The notes: generated by a model from the letters alone, not told the origin. A stretch of 64,000 nt of DNA from Streptomyces luteolus (GCF_029968015.1 NZ_JASCIS010000023.1:1-64000), one strand, 5' to 3'; shown: positions 46,949 to 56,200, numbered from the stretch's first letter. Numbers and translations are program-made.

Positions 46949-48418
46949 ATGACCTCGGTGCAGGTCGACAAAGAGCACGACGGCAATGAGGCCGTGCACG
47001 GCGACGAGTCGCCCGAGGGCGGCGAGGGATACCAGCGCGGGCTCGGAGCCCGGCAGATCCAGATGATCGCGATCGGCGGTGCCATCGGCACCGGCCTGTT
47101 CCTCGGCGCGGGCAAGGGCATCCACAAGGCGGGCCCGAGCCTGATCCTCGCGTACGCCATCGCGGGCCTGGTCATCTTCTTCATCATGCGGGCGCTCGGC
47201 GAGCTCCTCATGTACCGCCCGGTCGCGGGCTCCTTCTCGGAGTACGCCCGGGAGTTCATCGGCCCCTTCGCCGGCTTCGTGACCGGCTGGACGTACTGGC
47301 TGTTCTGGGTCATCACCGGCATGACCGAGGTCACCGCCGCCGCCCAGTACATGCAGTTCTGGACGAGGAACGCCGACGGCTGGCTCGATCAGCCGCAGTG
47401 GGTGTTCGCCCTGATATTCACCGTCATCCTGTTCGGCGCGAACCTGATCTCCGTGAAGCTCTTCGGAGAGCTGGAGTTCTGGTTCTCGATGATCAAGGTC
47501 ACCGCGATCATCGGCATGATCCTCATCTGCGCCGGCATCCTCACCATCGGCTTCTCCGACGCCGCCGACACCGCCTCCGTCGGCATGCTCTGGAACCAGG
47601 GCGGCTTCTTCCCCAACGGCATCGGCTCCACCCTCATGACCCTGCAGATGGTCATGTTCGCCTTCCTCGCCGTCGAGCTGGTCGGCGTCACCGCGGGCGA
47701 GTCGAAGGACCCGAAGAAGGTCCTGCCGAAGGCCATCAACACCGTGCCGTGGCGCATCGCCGTCTTCTACATCGGCGCCCTGATCATGATCCTCTCGGTC
47801 GTGCCGTGGTCGCATTTCCAGCCCGGCGTCAGCCCGTTCGTGGCCGCCTTCGAGAAGATGGGCCTCGGCGTCGGCGCCGCGATCGTGAACTTCGTGGTCC
47901 TCACCGCCGCGCTCTCCTCCTGCAACTCGGGCATGTACTCCACCGGCCGCATGCTGCGCCAGCTCGCCCTCAACGGCCAGGGGCCGAGGGTCTTCACCAA
48001 GCTGACCAAAAACGGCCTCCCGCTCGTCGGCACGAGCTTCTCGGCCACGCTGATGCTGGTCGGCGTCTGGATCAACTACGTGGACCCGGGCGAGGCGTTC
48101 AACTACGTCGTCTCCTTCGCCACGATCTCCGGCATGTGGGCCTGGATCATGATCCTGATCAGCCAGATCAAGTACCGCCGCAAGGCCGACCGCGGCGAGC
48201 TCCCGCAGTCCAGCTTCAAGGCCCCCGGCGCCCCGTACACGAGCATGTTCGCCCTGGCCTTCATCGGCCTGGTCATCGTGCTCATGGGCATCGACAAGGA
48301 CGCCCGGATCTCGCTCTACGCGGCCCCGGTCTGGGCGCTCGTCCTCGGCGTCGGCTACCTCGCCATCCAGCGCCGCAAGCGCGCGGCCGCCCCGGCCCTG
48401 GAGGACAGCAAGAGCTGA
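46949..48418 (+). CDS. Amino-acid permease (APC superfamily, GabP/AnsP-like)
   Basis: The 489-residue protein has 12 predicted membrane helices. The N-terminal substrate-binding stretch MIAIGGAIGTGLFLGAGKGI and ALGELLMYRPVAGSFSEYAR are typical of amino-acid permeases of the AAT family, which import for example asparagine, GABA or aromatic amino acids by proton symport. The 25-residue N-terminus is acidic. ATG 46949 follows GGAGAAAGG. Confidence 0.92.
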   Translation: MTSVQVDKEHDGNEAVHGDESPEGGEGYQRGLGARQIQMIAIGGAIGTGLFLGAGKGIHKAGPSLILAYAIAGLVIFFIMRALGELLMYRPVAGSFSEYAREFIGPFAGFVTGWTYWLFWVITGMTEVTAAAQYMQFWTRNADGWLDQPQWVFALIFTVILFGANLISVKLFGELEFWFSMIKVTAIIGMILICAGILTIGFSDAADTASVGMLWNQGGFFPNGIGSTLMTLQMVMFAFLAVELVGVTAGESKDPKKVLPKAINTVPWRIAVFYIGALIMILSVVPWSHFQPGVSPFVAAFEKMGLGVGAAIVNFVVLTAALSSCNSGMYSTGRMLRQLALNGQGPRVFTKLTKNGLPLVGTSFSATLMLVGVWINYVDPGEAFNYVVSFATISGMWAWIMILISQIKYRRKADRGELPQSSFKAPGAPYTSMFALAFIGLVIVLMGIDKDARISLYAAPVWALVLGVGYLAIQRRKRAAAPALEDSKS

Positions 48419-48513
48419 ACCGGCCGGACGGCCCGGCGGCCGTCTCAGCCGCCTTCGGCCGCCGTCTCAGCCGCCGTCTCTTCATCTCAGCTTCGTCTCA
48501 GTGGTCGTCTCAC

Positions 48514-48550
48514 CAGATGGGCCGTGGATCTCGGATCCGCGGCCCATCTG
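48514..48550. terminator. Terminator hairpin between the permease and the JAMM gene
   Basis: Seventeen-base arms (48514-48530 and 48534-48550) pair with a single mismatch around a 3-base loop. It ends the permease transcript and reaches to within 16 bases of the next start codon. Confidence 0.85.
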
Positions 48551-48565
48551 CCTATCCTCATGCGC

Positions 48566-48988
48566 ATGCTGACCATCACCCAGGCCCTGCACGACCAGAT
48601 CGTCGCCCACGCGCGCGAGGACCACCCCGACGAGGCGTGCGGCGTGGTCGCCGGCCCGGTCGGCGAGGGCCGGCCCGAGCGCTTCATCCCGATGCTCAAC
48701 GCGGCCCGCTCGCCCACCTTCTACGAGTTCGACTCGGGCGACCTGCTGAAGCTGTACCGCGAGATGGACGACCGGGACGAGGAGCCCGTCGTCATCTACC
48801 ACTCGCACACCGCCACCGAGGCCTACCCCTCCCGCACCGACATCTCGTACGCGAACGAGCCCGGCGCCCACTACGTCCTGGTCTCGACGGCCGACGCCGA
48901 CGGTCTCGGCGACTTCCAGTTCCGCTCGTACCGGATCGTGGACGGCGAAGTCAGCGAGGAGGAGGTCAAGGTCGTCGAGGCGTACTGA
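48566..48988 (+). CDS. JAMM/MPN metallopeptidase (Mec-like, CysO-processing candidate)
   Basis: A 140-residue Mov34/MPN protein with the complete JAMM zinc motif: HSHTATEAYPSRTD gives H-x-H-x7-S-x2-D, and a Glu is available in DEACGVVAG. In Mycobacterium the homologue Mec releases cysteine from CysO-cysteine. In Pseudomonas QbsD removes residues after the diglycine of a ThiS-like carrier. Both chemistries are plausible here, because the carrier downstream has two extra residues. TATCCT lies 7-13 bases upstream with no Shine-Dalgarno sequence, so it is probably leaderless. ATG 48560 is an alternative start. Confidence 0.88.
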   Translation: MLTITQALHDQIVAHAREDHPDEACGVVAGPVGEGRPERFIPMLNAARSPTFYEFDSGDLLKLYREMDDRDEEPVVIYHSHTATEAYPSRTDISYANEPGAHYVLVSTADADGLGDFQFRSYRIVDGEVSEEEVKVVEAY

Positions 48989-49164
48989 CCGGCTTCTGTA
49001 CGGCTTCTGTGCGGCTTCTTTCGTGGTCACAGGGGTTGCAGGGCCGTGAACGGTCCCGCATGGGCCCCTCGTGGCACCCGACGCTGTCCGAGTGGTGAAC
49101 GAGAATCGTCCAGTATCCGAGATCACATTCCAGAACCCGGACCGGGAATCGATACGATGACCGC

Positions 49165-49266
49165 ATGGTTTTCCACGACGTGAGTGACAAGACGCCGGGC
49201 ATGCTGCTCGTGGCGCGCCTTCACGTCGACCTGTGCAGGCTCAACAGCGCCATCTGTCCACGCTGA
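49165..49266 (+). CDS. Cysteine-responsive leader peptide upstream of cysO-cysM
   Basis: A 33-residue frame reads MVFHDVSDKTPGM, then LLVARLHVDLCRLNSAIC and PR. It is too short for routine gene calling. From memory, actinobacterial leader peptides with the RxHVDLxRxxSAIC pattern lie upstream of sulfur-assimilation and cysteine genes and are thought to act by attenuation, the cysteine codons sensing Cys-tRNA. It stands 112 bp before the CysO-like gene, and GATACG lies upstream as a possible -10. The gap between holds GC hairpins (cggccgcgggccg, gcgctccgaagcgc) that could form alternative structures. Confidence 0.72.
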   Translation: MVFHDVSDKTPGMLLVARLHVDLCRLNSAICPR

Positions 49267-49378
49267 ACCCTGCCGCCGCACGGCCGCGGGCCGCGGCGCT
49301 CCGAAGCGCACCACCACCGCTCTTGCGCGTACTGCCGCGCGCCCACCGACCTGACTTCCTTCGACAGGAGCCCCAGCC

Positions 49379-49657
49379 ATGGCCATCGAGGTCCGCATCC
49401 CCACCATCCTCCGCCAGTACACCGACGGCTCGAAGGCCGTCGAGGGCAGCGGGGACACCCTCGCCGAGCTCTTCACCGACCTCGAGTCCCGCCACTCGGG
49501 CATCCAGGCCCGCCTGGTGGACGAGGGCCAGCTGCGCCGCTTCGTGAACGTGTACCTGAACGACGAGGACGTCCGCTTCCTGGACGGCATCTCCACCAAG
49601 CTCGCCGACGGCGACAGCATCACGATCCTCCCGGCCGTGGCCGGCGGAAGCCACTGA
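49379..49657 (+). CDS. cysO: CysO-like sulfur-carrier protein (MoaD/ThiS fold) with a two-residue C-terminal extension
   Basis: The 92-residue ubiquitin-like protein carries sulfur as a C-terminal thiocarboxylate, which CysM uses to make cysteine from O-phosphoserine. The C-terminus reads ILPAVAGGSH: two residues follow the diglycine that must be free for activation. A peptidase would have to trim Ser-His first, and a JAMM enzyme is encoded 400 bp upstream. The stop codon overlaps the cysM start by one base (TGATG). ATG 49379 follows CAGGAG. Confidence 0.9.
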   Translation: MAIEVRIPTILRQYTDGSKAVEGSGDTLAELFTDLESRHSGIQARLVDEGQLRRFVNVYLNDEDVRFLDGISTKLADGDSITILPAVAGGSH

Positions 49658-50607
49658 TGCGGTACGACTCGCCCCTGGCCGCCGTCGGCAACACCCCGCT
49701 CGTACGGCTGCCGCGGCTCTCGCCCTCCGACGACGTCCGCATCTGGGCCAAGCTGGAGGACCGCAACCCGACCGGCTCGATCAAGGACCGCCCCGCGCTC
49801 CACATGATCGAACAGGCCGAGAAGAACGGCCGGTTGACGCCCGGCTGCACGATCCTGGAGCCCACCAGCGGCAACACCGGCATCTCGCTCGCGATGGCGG
49901 CCAAGCTCAAGGGCTACCGCATCGTCTGCGTCATGCCCGAGAACACCTCGTCCGAGCGCCGCGAACTGCTCGCCATGTGGGGCGCGGAGATCATCTCCAG
50001 CCCCGCGGCGGGCGGCTCCAACACGGCCGTACGCGTCGCCAAGGAGCTCTCCGCCGAGCACCCGGACTGGGTGATGCTCTACCAGTACGGCAACCCGGAC
50101 AACGCGGGCGCCCACTACGCCGGCACGGGCCCCGAGATCTTCGCCGACCTGCCCTCCATCACCCACTTCGTGGCGGGCCTTGGCACCACCGGCACCCTCA
50201 TGGGCGTCGGCCGCTACCTCCGCGAGCAGAAGCCGGACATCAAGATCGTGGCCGCCGAACCGCGCTACGACGACCTGGTCTACGGCCTGCGCAACCTCGA
50301 CGAGGGCTTCGTCCCCGAGCTCTACGACGAGTCGGTCCTCACCTCCCGGTTCTCCGTCGGCTCGCAGGACGCGGTGACCCGTACACGTGAACTCCTGCAG
50401 CAGGAAGGCATCTTCGCGGGCGTCTCCACCGGCGCGGCCCTGCACGCGGCCATCGGCGTCGCCCGCAAGGCGCAGACCGCGGGGGAGCAGGCGGACGTCG
50501 TGTTCGTCGTCGCCGACGGCGGCTGGAAGTACCTGTCGACCGGCATCTACACCGCCGAGTCGACGGAAGCCGCGGTCGAGGCCCTGCACGGCCAGCTGTG
50601 GGCGTGA
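49657..50607 (+). CDS. cysM: Cysteine synthase CysM
   Basis: The 316-residue PLP enzyme has the Schiff-base Lys in NPTGSIKDRPALHMIE, the phosphate-binding TSGNTGISLA and the late FVAGLGTTGTLMGVG. The R in its C-terminal region and its partner CysO point to the O-phosphoserine/thiocarboxylate-dependent route known in mycobacteria. It overlaps cysO, so the two are co-translated. Confidence 0.93.
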   Translation: MRYDSPLAAVGNTPLVRLPRLSPSDDVRIWAKLEDRNPTGSIKDRPALHMIEQAEKNGRLTPGCTILEPTSGNTGISLAMAAKLKGYRIVCVMPENTSSERRELLAMWGAEIISSPAAGGSNTAVRVAKELSAEHPDWVMLYQYGNPDNAGAHYAGTGPEIFADLPSITHFVAGLGTTGTLMGVGRYLREQKPDIKIVAAEPRYDDLVYGLRNLDEGFVPELYDESVLTSRFSVGSQDAVTRTRELLQQEGIFAGVSTGAALHAAIGVARKAQTAGEQADVVFVVADGGWKYLSTGIYTAESTEAAVEALHGQLWA

Positions 50608-50656
50608 GGTTCTGAGTGCCGGGCGGGTCCGGGTCGTCCCGGATCCGCCCGGTCAC

Positions 50657-51109
50657 TTACTCCGCCAGATACCCGACCTGATCCCACAGCGCCGGGTCCA
50701 CGATCCCGACCCGGCGCCGGAAGTCCCACAGCGGGACTTCCCGCAACTCGTCCGTCTCCAGGAAGCTCGGCCGCCCGTGCGCGTCGCCGACCGAACCCGG
50801 CGGCAGCGGGATCACTCCGGCCCGCTCGTCGTGGTACTTGCTGGTGATCTTCGCGACGACGGCCCGCTTACCGTGCACCGAAAGCACCAGACAGGGCCTG
50901 TCTTTTCCGCCGGGCCCGTCCTCGTACGGCACCGTCGCCCACCAGATCTCCCGCGGCTGCGGCCGCCGCTTCGGCAGCACACGCGGCCCGGCCGGCGGAC
51001 GCGTACGACCCCCGGGCCTGGTACGGAAGCGCCCCCACCCGTCCGCGACCGCGACAACGAGGGCGACGGCCACGACAGCAGCGAGCGCGAGCCACCACGA
51101 CGTGTCCAT
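50657..51109 (-). CDS. Membrane-anchored PemK/MazF-like protein
   Basis: The 150-residue protein starts with a membrane helix (WWLALAAVVAVALVVAVA), then a basic Pro-rich linker, then a PemK/MazF-type domain from PREIWWATVPYEDGPGGKDR to the end. KDRPCLVL matches the MazF strand that carries the catalytic Arg, and KYHDERAGVIPLPPG continues the fold. No antitoxin gene is adjacent, and the membrane anchor is unlike free MazF toxins. It may be a domesticated protein rather than a toxin. Starts at ATG 51109. Confidence 0.75.
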   Translation of the reverse strand: MDTSWWLALAAVVAVALVVAVADGWGRFRTRPGGRTRPPAGPRVLPKRRPQPREIWWATVPYEDGPGGKDRPCLVLSVHGKRAVVAKITSKYHDERAGVIPLPPGSVGDAHGRPSFLETDELREVPLWDFRRRVGIVDPALWDQVGYLAE

Positions 51110-51308
51110 GCCCCGACCGTACCGGCGCCCCCCACTCCCTGCGACGCCCACCCCCACACCACCCGGCCCACGCCGCCCGATCCGGTGACAACGGTGGTGA
51201 GTTCCCCCACAACAGCCCGGCACGGAGGAGTGACGCGGGCTTTTGCGCCTTACGCTCGACTGACCGCACAACCCCCGTCCTTCCTGCCAGCACGGAGGTT
51301 CCCGCTCC

Positions 51309-52061
51309 ATGAAGCTCACCGTCGTCGGCTGCTCGGGCTCGTTTCCGTCCGCGGACTCGGCCTGCTCGAGCTACCTCGTCGAGGCCGACGGCTTCCGGCT
51401 GCTCCTCGACATGGGCAATGGCGCCCTGGGCGAGCTGCAGCGCCACTGCGGTCTCTACGACCTCGACGCGATCTTCCTCAGCCATCTGCACGCCGACCAC
51501 TGCATCGACATGTGCGGCTACTTCGTCGCCCGGTACTACCGGCACGAGGGCGGCCGCTGCGACGCGCTCCCGGTCTACGGTCCCGAGGGCACGGAACAGC
51601 GCCTGACCACGGCGTACGCGGACACCCCGTCCGCCTCGTCGATGAGCGAGGTGTTCGACTTCCACACGCTGAAGCCGGCCGCCTTCGAGATCGGCCCGTT
51701 CTCCGTGCGCACCGAGAAGGTCGCCCACCCCGTGGAGGCGTACGCGATCCGGGTCGAGCACGGCGGGAAGACGCTCACGTACTCCGGTGACACCGGCGTC
51801 TGCGACGGCCTCGACGAACTCGCCGAGGGCGCCGACCTGTTCCTCTGCGAGGCCTCGTTCACGCACGGCAAGGAGGACATCCCGGACCTGCACCTCAACG
51901 GCCGCGAGGCCGGCGAGACCGCACGCCGCGCGGGCGCGGGCCGACTCGTCCTCACCCACATCCCGCCGTGGACCGACCCGCGGATCAACCTGACGGACGC
52001 CCGTGCCGTGTTCGACGGGCCGGTCGAGGTGGCCAGGGCGGGCGCGGTCTACGAGATCTAG
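51309..52061 (+). CDS. Metallo-beta-lactamase-fold hydrolase
   Basis: A 250-residue MBL protein of the RNase Z/cyclic phosphodiesterase-like group. The metal site is visible as SHLHADHCID, a later His in KVAHPVEAY, Asp in YSGDTGVCDG and His in VLTHIPPW. The substrate is not known. ATG 51309 follows GGAGGTTCCCGCTCC. Convergent with the PTS-linked barrel gene. Confidence 0.88.
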   Translation: MKLTVVGCSGSFPSADSACSSYLVEADGFRLLLDMGNGALGELQRHCGLYDLDAIFLSHLHADHCIDMCGYFVARYYRHEGGRCDALPVYGPEGTEQRLTTAYADTPSASSMSEVFDFHTLKPAAFEIGPFSVRTEKVAHPVEAYAIRVEHGGKTLTYSGDTGVCDGLDELAEGADLFLCEASFTHGKEDIPDLHLNGREAGETARRAGAGRLVLTHIPPWTDPRINLTDARAVFDGPVEVARAGAVYEI

Positions 52062-52078
52062 CCCGCGGGCCCCAGAAG

Positions 52079-52978
52079 TCAGGCGCGGAAGCCGCGGCCG
52101 CCCAGAGCCATCCGGTTCCAGGTGTGGCGGCGGCCGCGGATCGCCACCGAGTACGCGTAGAGCAGCTCCGGGTCGCACATGCCCGGGATGAACGAGTCAC
52201 CGAAGTGATGGGCGTCGACGCCCACCTCCTTTGCGGTCAGGGCGAGTTGGGGCACCACATTCTGGTGCGCGCCCTCCTGGCTCGTACCGATCGCGCCCAT
52301 CACCACCGCGCCCGCCCGCTGCACCGCCGCCACCGCGTCGGCCGCAAGCTCCCGCGTGACACCGGGCAGGGTGCCCGGCAGCGGCATGACCACACCGTCC
52401 GCGCCAGCCTCCACCAGCGACACAAGCCGCTGCTTCGTGACCCGCTCCGGATGGCCGGCGTGATGCATCTTGCCGCTCCACAGCGCCACGTCGTCCCCGA
52501 GGCCCGCGCGCAGCTCCTCCGTCACCCGGGCCATCCCGTCGAAGGAGCCGCCGGTGCCGGGGTTGGCGGTGATGCACAGCAGCGCGGCGCCCAGGTCGAC
52601 CAGGCGCTTGGCGTGCTCCGGCCTGGCCCGCCGGATCTCCGGCACGTCCCCGGGCTCCAGGTTCACACCGACCGGCCGGCCCACGTACGCGGCGAGTTCC
52701 GTGAGCGAGGCGAACGTGCCGAGCCCCGGCAGCTCGAACCGCTCCCCGTCCCAGGCCCGCTCGATCAGGTTCAGTACGACGATGTCGGCGCCGAACGCCG
52801 ACACCAGCTCCAGGTTGTGCACCCCGCGCCCGCCCGGCTCGGGGATCAGGGCGGCCCGCTCGGCGAACACCTCGCCGATCATCGTGCGGCCCTCGGCGGC
52901 GGCGACGGCCGCGGTGAGCTCCCGGCCGCGCAGCGCGGCGAGCCGCTCGCGGTCGAGGTCGAGGATGCGGGTGGTCAT
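52079..52978 (-). CDS. PTS-associated TIM-barrel-like protein of unknown function
   Basis: The 299-residue protein shows repeating beta-alpha units: GADIVVLNLI, VGVNLEPG, AALLCITANPGTGGS, ADGVVMPLPGTLPGV and AVVMGAIGTSQEGAHQNV. This suggests a phosphate-binding TIM barrel. Related proteins I recall lie near PTS genes in Firmicutes and have been annotated inconsistently, including as haloacid-dehalogenase-like; no reaction is proven. It lies beside the GlcNAc PTS genes on the same strand. Starts at ATG 52978. Confidence 0.65.
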   Translation of the reverse strand: MTTRILDLDRERLAALRGRELTAAVAAAEGRTMIGEVFAERAALIPEPGGRGVHNLELVSAFGADIVVLNLIERAWDGERFELPGLGTFASLTELAAYVGRPVGVNLEPGDVPEIRRARPEHAKRLVDLGAALLCITANPGTGGSFDGMARVTEELRAGLGDDVALWSGKMHHAGHPERVTKQRLVSLVEAGADGVVMPLPGTLPGVTRELAADAVAAVQRAGAVVMGAIGTSQEGAHQNVVPQLALTAKEVGVDAHHFGDSFIPGMCDPELLYAYSVAIRGRRHTWNRMALGGRGFRA

Positions 52979-53037
52979 GGGGCGCTCCAGGCGATGGGCG
53001 TACGGGTCTGTCTCGACGCTAACCGGTCGAAAACGGC

Positions 53038-53074
53038 AAGGGCCCGGCCGTAGGTCGACTACGGCCGGGCCCTT
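53038..53074. terminator. Terminator after nagE2
   Basis: A perfect 16-bp stem (53038-53053 with 53059-53074) with a 5-base loop, downstream of nagE2 and upstream of the barrel gene. Confidence 0.9.
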
Positions 53075-53087
53075 CGTCCCGTTCGGC

Positions 53088-53147
53088 GAGAGCGGCTTCC
53101 GGTGAGAGCGGCTTTCGGCGAGAGCGGCTTCCGGTGAGAGCGGCTGA
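53088..53147 (-). repeat. 16-bp tandem repeats after the nagE2 stop
   Basis: Four units related to gagagcggcttccggt start at 53088, 53104, 53120 and 53136. They lie between the nagE2 stop codon and its terminator, so they are in the 3' untranslated region. Confidence 0.8.
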
Positions 53148-53150
53148 GGC

Positions 53151-54416
<1,266 letters not shown>

Positions 54417-54495
54417 AACTTCCTCCAGTGGGCATGGCGCCGCCAGGGGACATGTGGGGACGGCGGCGTCGCTCAGGGGACGCGGCCACAGGCCG

Positions 54496-54527
54496 CGTGG
54501 TCTACACCAATAGTGGTGTAGACCTGT
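54496..54527. promoter_or_regulatory. Paired DasR operators (dre) upstream of nagE2
   Basis: Two adjacent dre-like 16-mers, CGTGGTCTACACCAAT (54496-54511) and AGTGGTGTAGACCTGT (54512-54527), resemble the consensus ACTGGTCTAGACCAGT. Together they make a perfect 11-bp inverted repeat, GGTCTACACCA against TGGTGTAGACC, with four bases between. DasR, the GntR repressor of GlcNAc use, is the expected ligand. Confidence 0.85.
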
Positions 54528-54740
54528 TGTAACACGGTGAGCGCGGGATAAGGAACCCGTTCCCGGCCGCACTGCGATAACGAACGGGCATACATGACGA
54601 AGGGCCCGAATCGCCGCTCGCGATCCGGGCCCTTGGGGCTCAGCCGGGCCTGCCGTACGTCCGCACGTCCGCACGTCCGCACGACCGCACGACCGCACGA
54701 CCGCACGGCCGTACGGCCAGTACGACCCGTTACCGGCCCC
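54528..54740. other. Spacer between nagE1 and nagE2 with terminator and an 8-bp repeat array
   Basis: A stem AAGGGCCCG/CGGGCCCTT (54600-54608 with 54626-54634) encloses ATCGC/GCGAT and ends nagE1 transcription. Seven 8-bp units of acgtccgc or acgaccgc type run from 54657 to 54712. The nagE2 promoter lies left of these. No gene. Confidence 0.75.
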
Positions 54741-55982
54741 TCACTTGTAGTTCTCCCGGTCCATCTCCGCGATCTCCTCGTCCGACTCGCGCCCCGGCGT
54801 CTTCAGGTCGAACTTCGTGATCACGACCCGGAACAGCACGTAATACACCACCGCGAAACACAGCCCCACCGGGATGAGCAGCGCGGGCTTCGTCGCGAGA
54901 TTCCAGTTCAGTACGTAGTCGAACAACCCCGCCGAGAACGTGAACCCCTCACGGATCCCCAGCGCCCACGTCACCGCCATCGACACACCCGTGAGCAGCG
55001 CGTGGATCGCGTACAGCGCCGGAGCGAGATAGACGAACGAGAACTCGATCGGCTCCGTCACACCCGTCACGAACGACGTCAGAGCCAGCGACATCATCAT
55101 CCCGAACGTGACCTTCCGGCGCTCCGGGCGGGCGCAGTGCGCCATCGCCAGACAAGCCGCCGGCAGCGCGAACATCATGATCGGGTAGAAGCCGGTGGTG
55201 AACATGCCGGCGTCCGGGTCGCCCGCGAGGAACCGGAACACGTCACCGTGCACCTCCTCGCCGTCCGGCGGCGTGAAACTCCCGAACTGGTACCAGGCGA
55301 ACGTGTTCAACAGCATGTGCATACCGAACGGGATCAAAGCCCGGTTGATCACCCCGAAAATGCCCGAACCCCAAGCACCCCAACTCGACAACGTCTCCGC
55401 GAACGCGTTGAACGCATCACCGATCGGCTGCCAGCCGTACCCGAAGACCACCGCGAGCCCGACGCAGATGAACGACATCAGCACCGGAATGAACCGCCGC
55501 CCGCTGAAGAAGCCCAGCCAGTCCGGCAGCCGCGTGCGGTGGTACTTCTCCCACACCTTCGCCGTGATCAGACCGACCACCACACCACCGAGCACCCCGG
55601 GATTCACCGCCTGCCCGGTCACATCGTCCTCGAACGCCTTGATCAGCACGTTGTTGAAGACCATGTACGCGACCACCGCCGCGAACGCCGTCGAACCGTC
55701 CGCCTTCTTCGCGAAACCGATAGCCACACCGACGCAGAACAGCAGCGCCATGTTGTCGAGGATGCCGCCGCCCGCACCCGCGAAGATCGCCGCCAGCTTG
55801 TCCCAGCCCAGACCGTCCTTGCCGAACACGTCGTCCTGCCCGAGCCGCAGCAGCACACCCGCCGCAGGCAGCGCCGCCACCGGCAGTTGCAGGCTGCGCC
55901 CCAGCTTCTGCAGGCCGCCCAGGACCACCTGCTTCCAGCTCTTGCCCGGCCTGGGCTTTGCCGCAGCGCTCTGCGAGCTCAT
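54741..55982 (-). CDS. nagE1: PTS EIIC permease, NagE1
   Basis: A 413-residue EIIC paralogue of NagE2 with the same topology and motifs (RSLQLPVAALPAAGVLLRLG, GVTEPIEFSFVYLAPALYAI). In S. coelicolor NagE1 is not the main GlcNAc carrier, and its sugar is less clear. Codon choice is unusually C-ending and Arg/Thr/Ala codons are very uniform compared with nagE2, which hints at different expression or origin of this copy. ATG 55982 has GGGAGGG upstream. A DasR operator lies 42 bp before the start. Confidence 0.9.
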   Translation of the reverse strand: MSSQSAAAKPRPGKSWKQVVLGGLQKLGRSLQLPVAALPAAGVLLRLGQDDVFGKDGLGWDKLAAIFAGAGGGILDNMALLFCVGVAIGFAKKADGSTAFAAVVAYMVFNNVLIKAFEDDVTGQAVNPGVLGGVVVGLITAKVWEKYHRTRLPDWLGFFSGRRFIPVLMSFICVGLAVVFGYGWQPIGDAFNAFAETLSSWGAWGSGIFGVINRALIPFGMHMLLNTFAWYQFGSFTPPDGEEVHGDVFRFLAGDPDAGMFTTGFYPIMMFALPAACLAMAHCARPERRKVTFGMMMSLALTSFVTGVTEPIEFSFVYLAPALYAIHALLTGVSMAVTWALGIREGFTFSAGLFDYVLNWNLATKPALLIPVGLCFAVVYYVLFRVVITKFDLKTPGRESDEEIAEMDRENYK

Positions 55983-56024
55983 GGAATCCCTCCCGGAACA
56001 AGGCGCGTTTGGCGGTCGTTGGAT

Positions 56025-56040
56025 ACTGGTGTAGACCAGT
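56025..56040. promoter_or_regulatory. DasR operator (dre) between nagE1 and nagF
   Basis: ACTGGTGTAGACCAGT differs from the consensus ACTGGTCTAGACCAGT at one position. It lies 43 bp upstream of nagE1 and 161 bp upstream of the divergent nagF, so it could repress both. A one-base change at the centre breaks the dyad symmetry only slightly. Confidence 0.9.
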
Positions 56041-56200
56041 GCGGAGCAGCGACGCGCTGCCGAACACCCCAGCGGACACCGGTGATCGTCATCATTCGGT
56101 ACCCAATGGGTCATCGCTCGCGAAGGTGCGCCAAACGTGGGTTACGGTGCACACCGGACCACGGTGGGCCGAACAAGCCCGTCACAACAGGGAGAAGGAC

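Noticed and set aside
50657..51109. Standard MazEF toxin-antitoxin locus
   Set aside because: No antitoxin frame on either side and the protein has a membrane anchor; reported as an orphan instead.
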